Notes under the pieces: model-generated | Told to the model about the DNA's origin: nothing | Databases searched by the model: none | What the model saw: the letters and a program-made list of their open reading frames with translations, nothing else | Program-made: the position numbers and the translations under genes | DNA from: Oryzisolibacter propanilivorax | GTDB taxonomy: Bacteria; Pseudomonadota; Gammaproteobacteria; Burkholderiales; Burkholderiaceae_C | Length of the DNA stretch: 64,000 nt | Reading direction: 5' to 3' | NCBI RefSeq assembly: GCF_900103645.1 | Contig: NZ_FNHP01000003.1 | Location: 248,001-312,000 of the forward strand | Shown: positions 42,445-51,859 of the stretch, one piece after another | Layout: each line of letters begins with the position of its first letter | Position numbering within the stretch: position 1 is the stretch's first letter

Positions 42445-43449
42445 ATGAACCAACTTTCAACACGCGGCAGCACCCTGGCTGGCCGGTATTTGCAGGCCAT
42501 CGGTGTAGCCAATGGCGACCCCATCGCGGCCCTGGGCTACGTCGAGCAGCAGCAGCACCGCTGGACGGACTACGCGCAAGTCAAAGCCGCCGTTGACGCG
42601 CTGAGCCTGGGCCAGACCGGCACGCATCTGACGGCAGCGCCTGGCGACAGCTTTCTCGAACTGGTGCGCCCGCGTGCCTTGCTGTGGCGCCTTCCCCATC
42701 TTAGCGTGGTGCCGTTTGAAACCGACGCCATCCTGCAGACGGCTGGTGCCAGCAGCTACTGGGTCGGTGAAGGTGGCCTCAAGCCCATGAGCGCGCCCGC
42801 CTTCCAGCGACTGGGCAAGATGCCCCGGCGTAAGGTGGTCGGCCTTGCTGTGGTATCGAACGAGCTTTTGCGAAGCAGCCGCGCCGACGCCATCGTCGCC
42901 AACGACCTGGCCGCAGCCTGTGCAGCCGGCATAGACGCTGCGCTGTTCGACGGCCTGGCCGGAGATGACGATCGCCCGGCCAGCGTCACGCATGGTGCCC
43001 TCACTGTCCCGGCTACCGCTGCCCCGCTGGCTGATGCGCTGACCGCACTGGCGCTGTTCAAAGGCAACCTGACCACAGCCGCGTGGATTGCTCACCCTGA
43101 GACTGCTGCACGCATCGGCGCCAAGAACCCCGGCGCCGGCCAGGCCTGCGACGTGGGCGCCACTGGTGGCCGGCTGCTGGGCATTGAGGTGTTCACCAGC
43201 GAAGCCGTGCCCAAGACCGCCGTCAGCCTGGTGGACTTGAGCCGCATCGAGGTTGCAGGCGGGCGCGATGCCGAGCTGCGAACCAGCGCCAACGCCACCT
43301 TGCTGATGACAGATCCCGACACTGGCACGGCAAAGCCGACGAGCATGTTCCAAACCAACTGCATCGGCCTGCTGGGCGAGATCATCGTCAACTGGCGCGT
43401 AGGCGGCCCGGCAGGCAGCGCAGTTTCCATTACCGGCGCGAGCTACTGA
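42445..43449 (+). CDS. Phage major capsid protein, HK97 fold
   Basis: A 334-aa shell protein. Typical segments: SYWVGEGGLKPMSAPAFQRL, MPRRKVVGLAVVSNELLRSS, the glycine-rich GIDAALFDGLAGDDDRPASV, WIAHPETAARIGAKNP and GGRLLGIEVFTSEAVPKTAV. Residues 1-75 before the shell core could be a delta-domain removed by the protease encoded downstream. Start ATG at 42445. Unlike complete phages, it precedes the protease gene and no portal is encoded, so it may build a special (small) capsid with helper-phage parts. That use is inference. Confidence 0.85.
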   Translation: MNQLSTRGSTLAGRYLQAIGVANGDPIAALGYVEQQQHRWTDYAQVKAAVDALSLGQTGTHLTAAPGDSFLELVRPRALLWRLPHLSVVPFETDAILQTAGASSYWVGEGGLKPMSAPAFQRLGKMPRRKVVGLAVVSNELLRSSRADAIVANDLAAACAAGIDAALFDGLAGDDDRPASVTHGALTVPATAAPLADALTALALFKGNLTTAAWIAHPETAARIGAKNPGAGQACDVGATGGRLLGIEVFTSEAVPKTAVSLVDLSRIEVAGGRDAELRTSANATLLMTDPDTGTAKPTSMFQTNCIGLLGEIIVNWRVGGPAGSAVSITGASY

Positions 43450-43462
43450 TCGGAGGGTAACC

Positions 43463-43630
43463 ATGAACACGAGCACAGATTCCCGCGTCCTGTTGAACTA
43501 TATCCAGCAAGAGCTGCAGCCGCTGCGCGAACGCATCGCGCAACTGGAGGCCCAAGTCGCCAAGCTGCAGCCGGCTGAACCCAAACGCCTGCCCTGGGCT
43601 GGGCTGCTGGAGCGAAAGGCCGCGCAATGA
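43463..43630 (+). CDS. Small coiled-coil protein between capsid and protease genes
   Basis: ATG at 43463 with GGAGGG upstream opens a 55-aa frame: MNTSTDSRVLLNYIQQELQP, LRERIAQLEAQVAKLQPAEP, ending LLERKAAQ. Its stop overlaps the protease start (ATGA-type). Leu/Ile heptads at about 11-36 predict one coiled-coil helix. Size and place suggest a scaffold, head-size or decoration factor; there is no direct evidence for which. Confidence 0.7.
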   Translation: MNTSTDSRVLLNYIQQELQPLRERIAQLEAQVAKLQPAEPKRLPWAGLLERKAAQ

Positions 43631-44160
43631 AGACCGCCGCCAATCTCACCATCAAGAGCGTGCAGGCCGAAGCAGGGCACTACGTAGTGCAAGGGCTGGC
43701 AACCACACGCGACCGCGACATGGCGCTCGACATCGTGGAGCCGCTGGGTGCCGAAGTCACGCTACCCCTGCCGCTGCTGTTGGAGCACGACCGCGCCCGG
43801 CCTGTGGGTCAAGTGGTGCAGGCGCAAGCCGCGGCAAACGGGATCAGCTTCACCGCCCATATTCCGAAGGTGCAAGAGGCCGGGATCGTGCGCGAGCGCA
43901 TCATGGAAGTGGTGCATAGCCTCATGCACGGCCTGCTGCGCGGCACAAGCATTGGCTTTCAGCCGCTGGAGGATGAGCCACTGCCCGGTGGAGGCCGCCG
44001 CTTCAAGCGCTGGCGCTGGTTCGAGCTGAGCATCGTTAGCGTGCCGTGCAATCCGTTTGCAGCCGTGGCGAGCGTCAAGTCGTTGGAGCATGGGCACCCG
44101 GCGTCACGCACGGCGCCGGCCCGGCACAGCGTGCCCCTGCTGCAAAGGCAGGGCGACTGA
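43627..44160 (+). CDS. HK97-family prohead protease
   Basis: A 177-aa serine protease that matures capsids. GLATTRDRDMALDIVEPLGA, His54 in LPLLLEHDRARPVGQVV, Ser108 in HGLLRGTSIGFQPLED, and FELSIVSVPCNPFAAV are the family landmarks. Catalytic residues appear intact. Coupled by overlap to the coiled-coil gene. Its target is presumably the adjacent major capsid protein. Confidence 0.88.
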   Translation: MKTAANLTIKSVQAEAGHYVVQGLATTRDRDMALDIVEPLGAEVTLPLPLLLEHDRARPVGQVVQAQAAANGISFTAHIPKVQEAGIVRERIMEVVHSLMHGLLRGTSIGFQPLEDEPLPGGGRRFKRWRWFELSIVSVPCNPFAAVASVKSLEHGHPASRTAPARHSVPLLQRQGD

Positions 44161-44261
44161 GGGCATGGGGGGCGGCGATTTTGTTCAAGGGCAACGCCGC
44201 CCGGACACCCCGCCGTTTCTCACGCGGACAAAATGCTTCCCCTCACGAATCAATCAAGCTG

Positions 44262-44486
44262 ATGCCAAGGCAAGCGCACCACAGCCCGAACTGGGGCGGA
44301 CGTCGGGCAGGAGCTGGCCGCAAGCCTGCACAACCCCTGCGGGTCGAGCTGCCGCACGCTGACTGTCCGGCGCGCTGGCTGCAATCGGCCATGAACTGCA
44401 CCGAGCTGCCCATGCGGCTGCGCCTGGACTGCGCCCGCACGCTGGTGCGCTTCGACTGGGAGCCGGGCTTTTTTCTGGACACATAG
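44262..44486 (+). CDS. Small terminase subunit-like protein (TerS-like), 74 aa
   Basis: The frame from ATG 44262 reads MPRQAHHSPNWGGRRAGAGR then a ~45-residue helical part CPARWLQSAMNCTELPMRLR and LDCARTLVRFDWEPGFF. GGRRAGAGRKP is the basic N-terminal tag common on phage small terminases, and W/F-L-x-x-M-N-x ... R-L-D-x-A-R/K matches the helical DNA-binding segment of that group. It is short, and no clear Shine-Dalgarno precedes the ATG; the frame opens further upstream inside the protease gene. In satellites a private TerS redirects packaging; here that is inference. Confidence 0.45.
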   Translation: MPRQAHHSPNWGGRRAGAGRKPAQPLRVELPHADCPARWLQSAMNCTELPMRLRLDCARTLVRFDWEPGFFLDT

Positions 44487-45257
44487 CAAAGCAAGGCGAG
44501 CCGTCCGGTCAGCAAGCCGAGCACCCTATTTTTGACAAGGCCCCCCCCCGCTGGCACCGTCAGCATGGGCAACCAGACGCTGATCAGTCGGCCAGTGCCG
44601 CGCGTTCACAAAACCCCGACAGCCGGCAGCCCTCACCCTCAGGGCGTGGCCGGCGCCCCGTCAGAGGCGCAAGGGATCGCAATCTGACCGCCTGCGCGGG
44701 TTTGACGCGCCCGGTGGCAGGCACCTATATATAGAGCGCACCAGACCCGCCGCGCGAGAAATCGCCAGCGGGTTTGAGCTGCAGACCGACTTGTTCCCCT
44801 CACACAATCGCAAACTGCAAAAAATTGTCGAGCAAGGCACAGCCGGCCTGCCAGCGGAAGGGAGCATCCAAAGTCTGCGCGTTTTGCCTGCAGGCCGGTC
44901 GGCACTCGCTGCACACAGGGCCGCGCAATGAAAGTCTTTTCTACAGGCCAGGACGCGCGCAAGACCACAGCAAGGCCTATCCTCTGCCCGCCTTGCTGAG
45001 AGCGCACACAAAGCCGCTGGTGAGGCCGGCGCTATGTAAGTCGTAGCAATAAGACATGGTCCGCAGTTTTGGGGCATCTACAAGGGTTGGATTTGAAATC
45101 TGACCCTGCGGCTTTCCGTACGGAATGGCAGAGTTTCCGCGCGCGCGCGTGGAGCGCTGAAGGGGGCGAGCTGGAAGCGACTGGCGCGGCTGCGATGTAT
45201 CCAGTTTTGGACGAACGGGAACTGCGCTTGCGAGTAAATCCTGACCCACATAAGCGA
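44487..45257. other. About 770 bases of the element without supported genes
   Basis: Contains a run of nine C (44541-44549), a CTATATATAG palindrome near 44732 and several TA-rich stretches. Open frames on both strands lack Shine-Dalgarno sites and coding character. A packaging (cos/pac) or control region is possible but not shown. Confidence 0.4.
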
Positions 45258-45318
45258 AGAAAAAGCCCCCCTGATCGCTCAGAGGGGCTTGTCTTTTGTG
45301 GGCTTTTATGTGGGACTT
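45245..45318. promoter_or_regulatory. Candidate right-arm integrase binding sites
   Basis: One CCCACA (45245-45250) and two TGTGGG words (45297-45302, 45309-45314), matching the one-plus-two set at the left end. CTTTTGTGGGC and TGTGGGACTT are shared word for word. Confidence 0.55.
45258..45290 (-). terminator. Element-borne terminator now serving tRNA-Ser
   Basis: AGCCCC-C-CTGA (45264-45274) pairs with TCAG-A-GGGGCT (45279-45289) around TCGC; on the minus strand a T-run follows (45264-45260). Lies 70 bases past the tRNA 3' end, inside the element. Confidence 0.75.
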
Positions 45319-45358
45319 CTCCCAAAATCAACGCTAAGTTGTTGATTTATAAAGGCCA

Positions 45359-45449
<91 letters not shown>

Positions 45450-45501
45450 TGTGTGTCGAAGCGCGAGATTGTAGCAGCAATCGCGGCGCCTTCAGCCGCT
45501 G

Positions 45502-46731
45502 TCAGAACAGCACGCGGGTGCGCAGCGTGCCGGGCACCTGGCCCAGTTTTTCCAGGGCCACGTCCGACGAACGTGCGTCCAGGTCGATCACCACATAGCC
45601 CACATCCTCGCGCGTCTGCAGGTACTGCGCGGCGATGTTGATGTCGTTTTCCGACAGGATGCGGTTGATCTGCGACAGCACGCCGGGCACGTTCTGGTGC
45701 ACGTGCAGCAGGCGGTGCTTGCCCTCGTGTGCCGGCAGGGCCACCTCGGGAAAGTTCACCGCCGTGGTACTGGTGCCGTTGTCGCTGTAGCGGATCAGCT
45801 TGGCGGCCACCTCGATGCCAATGTTGGCCTGCGCCTCCATGGTCGAGCCGCCGATGTGCGGCGTCAGGATGACGTTGTCCAGCCCGCGCAGGGGCGAGAC
45901 GAACTCATCCTTGTTGCTCTTCGGCTCCTTCGGGAACACATCCACCGCGGCGCCGGCCAGGTGCTTGCTGCGGATGGCCTCGGCCAGCGGGTCGATCTCG
46001 ACCACCGTGCCGCGCGAGGCGTTGATCAGGATCGCGCCGGGCTTCATGGCGGCGATCTCGGCGGCGCCGATCATCCACTGCGTCGAGGGCAACTCGGGCA
46101 CGTGCAGGCTGACCACATCGGCACGTGCCAGCAGGTCCTGCAGCGAGGCCGCCTGGCGCGCGTTGCCCAGCGGCAGCTTGGCCACCACGTCGTGGAAGAG
46201 CACCTGCATGCCCAGACTCTCGGCCAGCACCGACAGCTGCGAGCCGATGGCGCCGTAGCCGACGATGCCCAGCGTCTTGCCGCGGGTCTCGAACGCCCCC
46301 TCGGCGCTCTTGAGCCAGCCGCCGCGGTGCGCCACGGCGTTCTTCTCGGGAATGCCGCGCAGCAACAAGATGCTTTGCGCCAGCACCAGTTCGGCCACCG
46401 AGCGGGTGTTGGAATACGGCGCGTTGAACACCGCGATGCCGCGTGCACGCGCCGCCGCCAGATCGATCTGGTTGGTGCCGATGCAGAAAGCGCCGATGGC
46501 CACCAGCTTGGGCGCATGCGCCAGCACCTCGGCTGTCAGCTGGGTGCGCGAGCGGATGCCGACGAAGTGCGCGTCGGCCAGCCTGGCACGCAATTCCTGC
46601 CCCTCCAGCGCGCCGGGCAGCAGCTCGACCTGCGTGTAGCCGGCCGCATGCAGGGCATCGACGGCACTGGAGTGGATGCCCTCCAGCAACAGAAACTTGA
46701 TCTTGCTCTTGTCCAGTGAGGTCTTGGCCAT
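45502..46731 (-). CDS. serA: D-3-phosphoglycerate dehydrogenase
   Basis: First enzyme of serine synthesis (409 aa). NAD fold GKTLGIVGYGAIGSQLSVLA; VGIRSRTQLTAEVL; catalytic Arg region LINASRGTVVEIDPL; PHIGGSTMEAQANIGIEVAA with the catalytic His; C-terminal ACT domain (HVHQNVPGVLSQINRILSEN, INIAAQYLQTREDVGYVVID) for serine feedback. Length equals the E. coli-type short SerA. Start MAKTSLDKSKIKFLLLEGIH at 46731; the frame upstream is non-coding in character. tRNA-Ser follows, so product and its tRNA are neighbours. Confidence 0.95.
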   Translation of the reverse strand: MAKTSLDKSKIKFLLLEGIHSSAVDALHAAGYTQVELLPGALEGQELRARLADAHFVGIRSRTQLTAEVLAHAPKLVAIGAFCIGTNQIDLAAARARGIAVFNAPYSNTRSVAELVLAQSILLLRGIPEKNAVAHRGGWLKSAEGAFETRGKTLGIVGYGAIGSQLSVLAESLGMQVLFHDVVAKLPLGNARQAASLQDLLARADVVSLHVPELPSTQWMIGAAEIAAMKPGAILINASRGTVVEIDPLAEAIRSKHLAGAAVDVFPKEPKSNKDEFVSPLRGLDNVILTPHIGGSTMEAQANIGIEVAAKLIRYSDNGTSTTAVNFPEVALPAHEGKHRLLHVHQNVPGVLSQINRILSENDINIAAQYLQTREDVGYVVIDLDARSSDVALEKLGQVPGTLRTRVLF

Positions 46732-47073
46732 GGCGATACAGCGTTGAATGAAGAGAAGTGAGACGGAAAAAAGAGGCAAACGGCAGGCGGCCCGGGTGCC
46801 GATCATTGTGCAGCGCACAAATCCTTGCGGCTTGGCGGGCGATTGGCCGGATGCAGTTTTCTGTCGGTACGGTCGCCTGCTTGTCAGCTTGCCGTCAAGG
46901 AAGTGCCACAATTTGCTACTGTCCCGCGCTTGACGCGCTGGGCCCGTGGCGGGGGGTTATCCCGGTTGTTGCCGGTTTTTCGCTGTGCGACAACGACATA
47001 CTGCCGTCATGTCCGGGCGCCACCATGCGCGTTCCGGCGTTTCCGTCATTCATCCTTCAGGAGAATTTCTTCC
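46732..47073. other. 342-base gap between divergent serA and ugpB
   Basis: Must contain both promoters. TTGCCG (near 46889) and TTGACG (near 46930) are possible -35 hexamers, but no convincing pair with a -10 box, Pho box or palindrome stands out. The ugpB Shine-Dalgarno AGGAGAA precedes its ATG. Confidence 0.4.
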
Positions 47074-48387
47074 ATGCAAATCAAACACCTGGCTCTGGCC
47101 GCTTCGCTGCTTGCCGCCTCCCTGGGCGCCCAGGCACAGACCGAGATCCAGTGGTGGCACTCGATGACGGCCGTCAACAACGAGTGGGTCAACGACCTGG
47201 CCAAGCAGTTCAACGAGGGCCAGAAGGATTACAAGATCGTGCCCACCTACAAGGGCAGCTATGACGAGAGCATGACAGCGGCCATCGCCGCCTTCCGCTC
47301 GGGCAACGCGCCGCACGTGCTGCAGGTGTTCGAGGTGGGCACCGCCACCATGATGGCCAGCAAGGGCGCCACCGTGCCGGTGGCCAAGGTCATGAAGGAC
47401 GCTGGCGCCGACTTCAACCCGGGCGGCTACATCCCGGCTGTCGCCGCCTACTACACCGCGCCGAACGGCGAGATGCTGAGCATGCCGTTCAACAGCTCGA
47501 CCACGGTCTTCTACATCAACAAGGACGCGTTCAAGAAGGCCGGCCTGAACGCCGACAAGGCCCCCGCCACTTGGCCCGAGGTGTTCGAAGCAGCCAAGAA
47601 GCTCAAGGCCAGCGGCCACAGCTGCCCGATGACGCTGGCCTGGATGGGCTGGACGCAGCTCGAATCCTTCTCGGCCTGGCACAACGTGGAGTTCGCCACC
47701 GAGAAGAACGGCCTGTCGCCGAACGGCTACAAGGCACGCCTGAAAGTCAACTCGCCGCTGCACGTCAAGCACATCGACAACCTGGCGCAGGCCGCCAAGA
47801 ACGGCGAATTCGTCTACAAGGGCCGCGGCTCGACCGCGCAGGCGTCTTTCACCGCAGGTGAGTGCGCCATGATCCAGACCTCATCGGGCTTCTACGGCGA
47901 CGTGGCCAAGAACGCTAAATTCAACTACGCCATCGCTCCCCTGCCCTACTACCCCGATGTGAAGGGCGCGCCGCAGAACACCGTGATCGGCGGCGCCTCG
48001 CTGTGGGTCATGTCCGGCAAGAAGCCCGAGGAGTACAAGGGCGTGGCCAAGTTCTTCGAATTCCTGTCGCAGACCAAGGTGCAGGCCGCCAGCCACCAGC
48101 GCACCGGCTACCTGCCGATCACCATGGCTGCGTACGAGCTGACCGACAAGTCCGGCTTCTACGCCAAGCACCCCGGCACCGACGTGGCCGTGAACCAGAT
48201 GGTGCGCAAGGTGACCGACAACTCGCGCGGCATCCGCCTGGGCAACTACGTGCAGATCCGCACCATCGAGGACGAGGAACTCGAGCAGGTCTGGGCCGGC
48301 AAGAAGACGGCCAAGGAAGCCCTGGACGCCATCGTCAGCCGCGGCAACGAGCTGCTGGCGCGCTTCGAGAAGTCGTACAAGAAGTGA
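47074..48387 (+). CDS. ugpB: Glycerol-3-phosphate-binding protein UgpB
   Basis: Periplasmic binding protein (437 aa) for sn-glycerol-3-phosphate or glycerophosphodiesters. Signal peptide MQIKHLALAASLLAASLGAQ cut near AQA; TEIQWWHSMTAVNNEWVND, GSYDESMTAAIAAFRSGNAP, QVFEVGTATMMASKGATVPV and PFNSSTTVFYINKDAFKKAG are highly specific for UgpB. Heads the operon ugpB-ugpA-ugpE-ugpC, ending with glyoxalase-like and ugpQ genes. AGGAGAA lies upstream of the ATG. Confidence 0.95.
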   Translation: MQIKHLALAASLLAASLGAQAQTEIQWWHSMTAVNNEWVNDLAKQFNEGQKDYKIVPTYKGSYDESMTAAIAAFRSGNAPHVLQVFEVGTATMMASKGATVPVAKVMKDAGADFNPGGYIPAVAAYYTAPNGEMLSMPFNSSTTVFYINKDAFKKAGLNADKAPATWPEVFEAAKKLKASGHSCPMTLAWMGWTQLESFSAWHNVEFATEKNGLSPNGYKARLKVNSPLHVKHIDNLAQAAKNGEFVYKGRGSTAQASFTAGECAMIQTSSGFYGDVAKNAKFNYAIAPLPYYPDVKGAPQNTVIGGASLWVMSGKKPEEYKGVAKFFEFLSQTKVQAASHQRTGYLPITMAAYELTDKSGFYAKHPGTDVAVNQMVRKVTDNSRGIRLGNYVQIRTIEDEELEQVWAGKKTAKEALDAIVSRGNELLARFEKSYKK

Positions 48388-48398
48388 TGTGAAACCTG

Positions 48399-48460
48399 CC
48401 CGGCACGGCGCCCTTGCGGGGGCGCGCGGTGCCGGGTCGCGGCCCGCCGAATTGGCGGGC
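48399..48460 (+). promoter_or_regulatory. Two hairpins after ugpB
   Basis: CCCGGCAC (48399-48406) pairs with GTGCCGGG (48429-48436); GCCCGCC (48442-48448) pairs with GGCGGGC (48454-48460), followed by TGCTTTG. Likely mRNA protection or partial termination that lets the binding protein be made in excess over the permease. Confidence 0.65.
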
Positions 48461-48519
48461 TGCTTTGATCCCCGGCGGCTGCACGCGTTGCACCGGCGGT
48501 TTTTTGTTTTTGGACCGTC

Positions 48520-49401
48520 ATGGAAAAACGCGTACTTTTCCGCTCGGCATGGCTGCCCTGGGTGCTGATCGCACCGCAGCTGGCCATCATCATCGTGTTC
48601 TTCTTCTGGCCGGCGTGGCAGGCAGTGCTGCAGTCGTTCCAGATGGAGGACGCCTTCGGCCTGAGCACCGAATGGGTCGGGCTGCAGAACTTCCGCCAGC
48701 TGATCGACGACCCGTCGTACCTGAACTCCTTCCAGCGCACGGCCTTCTTCTCGGTGCTGGTGGCGGGCATCGGCATCGTGCTGGCGCTGGTGCTGGCCAT
48801 CTTCGCCGACCGCATCGTGCGCGCGGCCATGGTCTACAAGACGCTCTTGATCGTGCCCTACGCCGTGGCGCCGGTGATCGCCGGCGTGCTGTGGGTGTTC
48901 CTGTTCTCGCCGTCCATCGGCGTCATCACCTACTACCTGGGCGAGCTGGGCGTCAACTGGAACCACATGATGAACGACAGCCAGGCCATGGCGCTGATCG
49001 TCATCGCCTCGGTGTGGAAGCAGATCTCCTACAACTTCCTGTTCTTCCTGGCCGGGCTGCAGTCGATTCCGAAGGCGCTGATCGAGGCCGCCGCCATCGA
49101 CGGCGCGGGCGCCTGGCGGCGCTTCTGGAACATCCAGCTGCCGCTGCTGTCGCCGACCACCTTCTTCCTGCTGGTCATCAACATCGTCTACGCCTTCTTC
49201 GACACCTTCGGCATCATCGATGCGGCCACGCAGGGCGGGCCGGGCCAGTCCACGTCCATCCTGGTCTACAAGGTGTACCAGGACGGATTCAAGGCGCTGG
49301 ACCTGGGCGGCTCGGCCGCGCAGTCGGTGATCCTAATGCTGATCGTCGTGGCGCTCACGGTGGTGCAGTTCCGCTATGTCGAGAAGAAAGTCCAGTATTA
49401 G
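48520..49401 (+). CDS. ugpA: Glycerol-3-phosphate ABC permease UgpA
   Basis: Six-helix inner-membrane permease (293 aa). Start MEKRVLFRSAWLPWVLIAPQ; WVGLQNFRQLIDDPSYLNSF; coupling EAA loop ALIEAAAIDGAGAWRRFWNI with QLPLLSPTTFFLLVINIVYA; ATQGGPGQSTSILVYKVYQD. Works with UgpE, UgpB and the UgpC ATPase. Follows ugpB by 132 bases with hairpins and precedes ugpE by 170 bases containing a dispersed repeat. Confidence 0.95.
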   Translation: MEKRVLFRSAWLPWVLIAPQLAIIIVFFFWPAWQAVLQSFQMEDAFGLSTEWVGLQNFRQLIDDPSYLNSFQRTAFFSVLVAGIGIVLALVLAIFADRIVRAAMVYKTLLIVPYAVAPVIAGVLWVFLFSPSIGVITYYLGELGVNWNHMMNDSQAMALIVIASVWKQISYNFLFFLAGLQSIPKALIEAAAIDGAGAWRRFWNIQLPLLSPTTFFLLVINIVYAFFDTFGIIDAATQGGPGQSTSILVYKVYQDGFKALDLGGSAAQSVILMLIVVALTVVQFRYVEKKVQY

Positions 49402-49403
49402 GA

Positions 49404-49558
49404 CACCCCCCTGCGTCGCTTCGCTCCTTCCCTCCGCTCTCGCAACGCTGCGCGCTGCGGGCAGGGGGACGCCGCCGGTGCTGCGGGGCGGCCCTTGCAC
49501 GGCGGCCCTGGCCTGGGTTGCGCCAGTACTTGAGGCCGTGAGCGGTGGAAACCTCCTG
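49404..49558. repeat. Dispersed intergenic repeat (family B) inside the ugp operon
   Basis: CCCCCCTGC (49406-49414) and GCAGGGGG (49461-49468) bracket a GC-rich stretch, followed by GGGGCGGCCCTTGCACGGC, CTGGCCTGGGTTGCGCCAGT and CTTGAGGCCGTG. I recognise these words as a frequent intergenic element of Comamonadaceae genomes. Confidence 0.7.
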
Positions 49559-49571
49559 ACGAAGAATTGAA

Positions 49572-50420
49572 ATGATTGATCGCAATCCCTGGCTGACCTT
49601 TTTCTCGCACGCCGTGCTGATCCTCGGCGTGGCCATCGTCGCCTTTCCGCTGTACCTGGCGCTCATCGCCTCGACCCACACGGCCGATGCCATCGTGCAG
49701 TCGCCCATGCCGCTGCTGCCCGGCACGCAGATGTGGGAGAACTACCGTGCCGCGCTGTTCGGCTCGGGCAAGCTGGGCTCGAATACCAACGTGGTGCACA
49801 TGATGTGGGTCAGCTTCGTGGTGGCCATGGTCATCACGGTGGGCAAGATCGCGATTTCGCTGCTGTCGGCGTTCGCTATTGTCTACTTCCGCTTCCCGTT
49901 CAAGATGCTGTGCTTCTGGGCCATCTTCCTGACGCTGATGCTGCCCGTCGAGGTGCGCATCCTGCCGACCTACAAGGTGGTGGCCGACCTGGGCCTGCTC
50001 AACAGCTACGGCGGGCTGACGCTGCCGCTGATCGCCTCGGCCACGGCCACCTTCCTGTTCCGCCAGTTCTTCCTGACGGTGCCGGACGAGCTGGTGGAGG
50101 CCGCGCGCATCGACGGCGCCGGGCCGATGCGCTTTTTCATCGACGTGCTGGTGCCGCTGTCGCGCACCTCGATCGCGGCGCTGTTCGTGATCCAGTTCAT
50201 CTACGGCTGGAACCAGTACCTGTGGCCGCTGCTCATGACCACCAGCGAGGACATGTACCCGGTGGTCATCGGCATCAAGCGCATGCTGGCCGGCGGCGAG
50301 GCCGCGGTGGACTGGAACATCGTCATGGCCACCGCCATCATCGCCATGCTGCCGCCCACGCTGGTCGTCATGTTGATGCAGAAATGGTTCGTCAAGGGCC
50401 TGGTGGACACCGAAAAATAA
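49572..50420 (+). CDS. ugpE: Glycerol-3-phosphate ABC permease UgpE
   Basis: Second permease subunit (282 aa). [41 protein letters not shown] loop [60 protein letters not shown] and C-terminal [12 protein letters not shown] are typical UgpE. Start ATG at 49572, with GAAG-type weak Shine-Dalgarno. Confidence 0.95.
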   Translation: MIDRNPWLTFFSHAVLILGVAIVAFPLYLALIASTHTADAIVQSPMPLLPGTQMWENYRAALFGSGKLGSNTNVVHMMWVSFVVAMVITVGKIAISLLSAFAIVYFRFPFKMLCFWAIFLTLMLPVEVRILPTYKVVADLGLLNSYGGLTLPLIASATATFLFRQFFLTVPDELVEAARIDGAGPMRFFIDVLVPLSRTSIAALFVIQFIYGWNQYLWPLLMTTSEDMYPVVIGIKRMLAGGEAAVDWNIVMATAIIAMLPPTLVVMLMQKWFVKGLVDTEK

Positions 50421-50427
50421 GCATTCA

Positions 50428-50486
50428 GCATCAAATCCTGCCCTGGCCCTTGTACATCAAGGGCCTCCAGCTCCTGATTTCATAGT
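50428..50486. repeat. Dispersed intergenic repeat (family A), ends at the ugpC start
   Basis: GGCCCTTG and CAAGGGCC form a perfect 8-bp hairpin around TACAT (about 50445-50465), then CTCCAGCTCCTGATTTCATA. The element ends 4 bases before the ugpC ATG and leaves no room for a Shine-Dalgarno sequence. Confidence 0.8.
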
Positions 50487-50490
50487 ACCC

Positions 50491-51504
<1,014 letters not shown>

Positions 51505-51514
51505 AAACCGTGCC

Positions 51515-51859
51515 ATGGCCGGGGCCGTCCAGTCCACCATCCCGGTGCTGGCCTCGCTGGACCTGGAGCAGTCGCGCCGGTTCTACGCCGAGCGCCTGGG
51601 CTTCGCCTGCCTGCTGCACGCGCCGGACTACCTGATCCTGGGGCGCGACGGCTGCGAGCTGCACTTCTGGCTGGCCGGTGACCGGCACATCGCGGAAAAC
51701 ACCTCCTGCTACGTGCGCGGCGACACCGCTGCACTGCACGCGGAATTCACCCGGCGCGGCCTGGAGCTGCCGCCGCCCGCCCAGCGCCCCTGGGGCATGC
51801 GCGAGCTGTACGTGACCGACCCCCATGGCAACCTGTTGAAATTCGGAGAACCGGCGTGA
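51515..51859 (+). CDS. Glyoxalase/bleomycin-resistance-fold (VOC) protein
   Basis: A 114-aa vicinal-oxygen-chelate protein: STIPVLASLDLEQSRRFYAE, RLGFACLLHAPDYLILGRDG, CELHFWLAGD, RELYVTDPHGNLLKFGEP. The C-terminal glutamate-bearing segment is less clear than in true glyoxalase I; similar proteins often bind bleomycin-like compounds or are uncharacterised. ATG at 51515 is 11 bases past ugpC, and the stop overlaps the ugpQ start, so it is part of the ugp operon. Role there unknown. Confidence 0.8.
   Translation: MAGAVQSTIPVLASLDLEQSRRFYAERLGFACLLHAPDYLILGRDGCELHFWLAGDRHIAENTSCYVRGDTAALHAEFTRRGLELPPPAQRPWGMRELYVTDPHGNLLKFGEPA

Noticed and set aside
44046-44261. N-terminal extension of the TerS-like frame
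   Set aside because: It overlaps the prohead protease gene in another frame and has no conserved character; the ATG at 44262 gives the recognisable tag.
44639-45077. Overlapping minus-strand frames in the element's right-end gap
   Set aside because: No ribosome-binding site, Cys/Arg-rich translation and no similarity to anything recognised.
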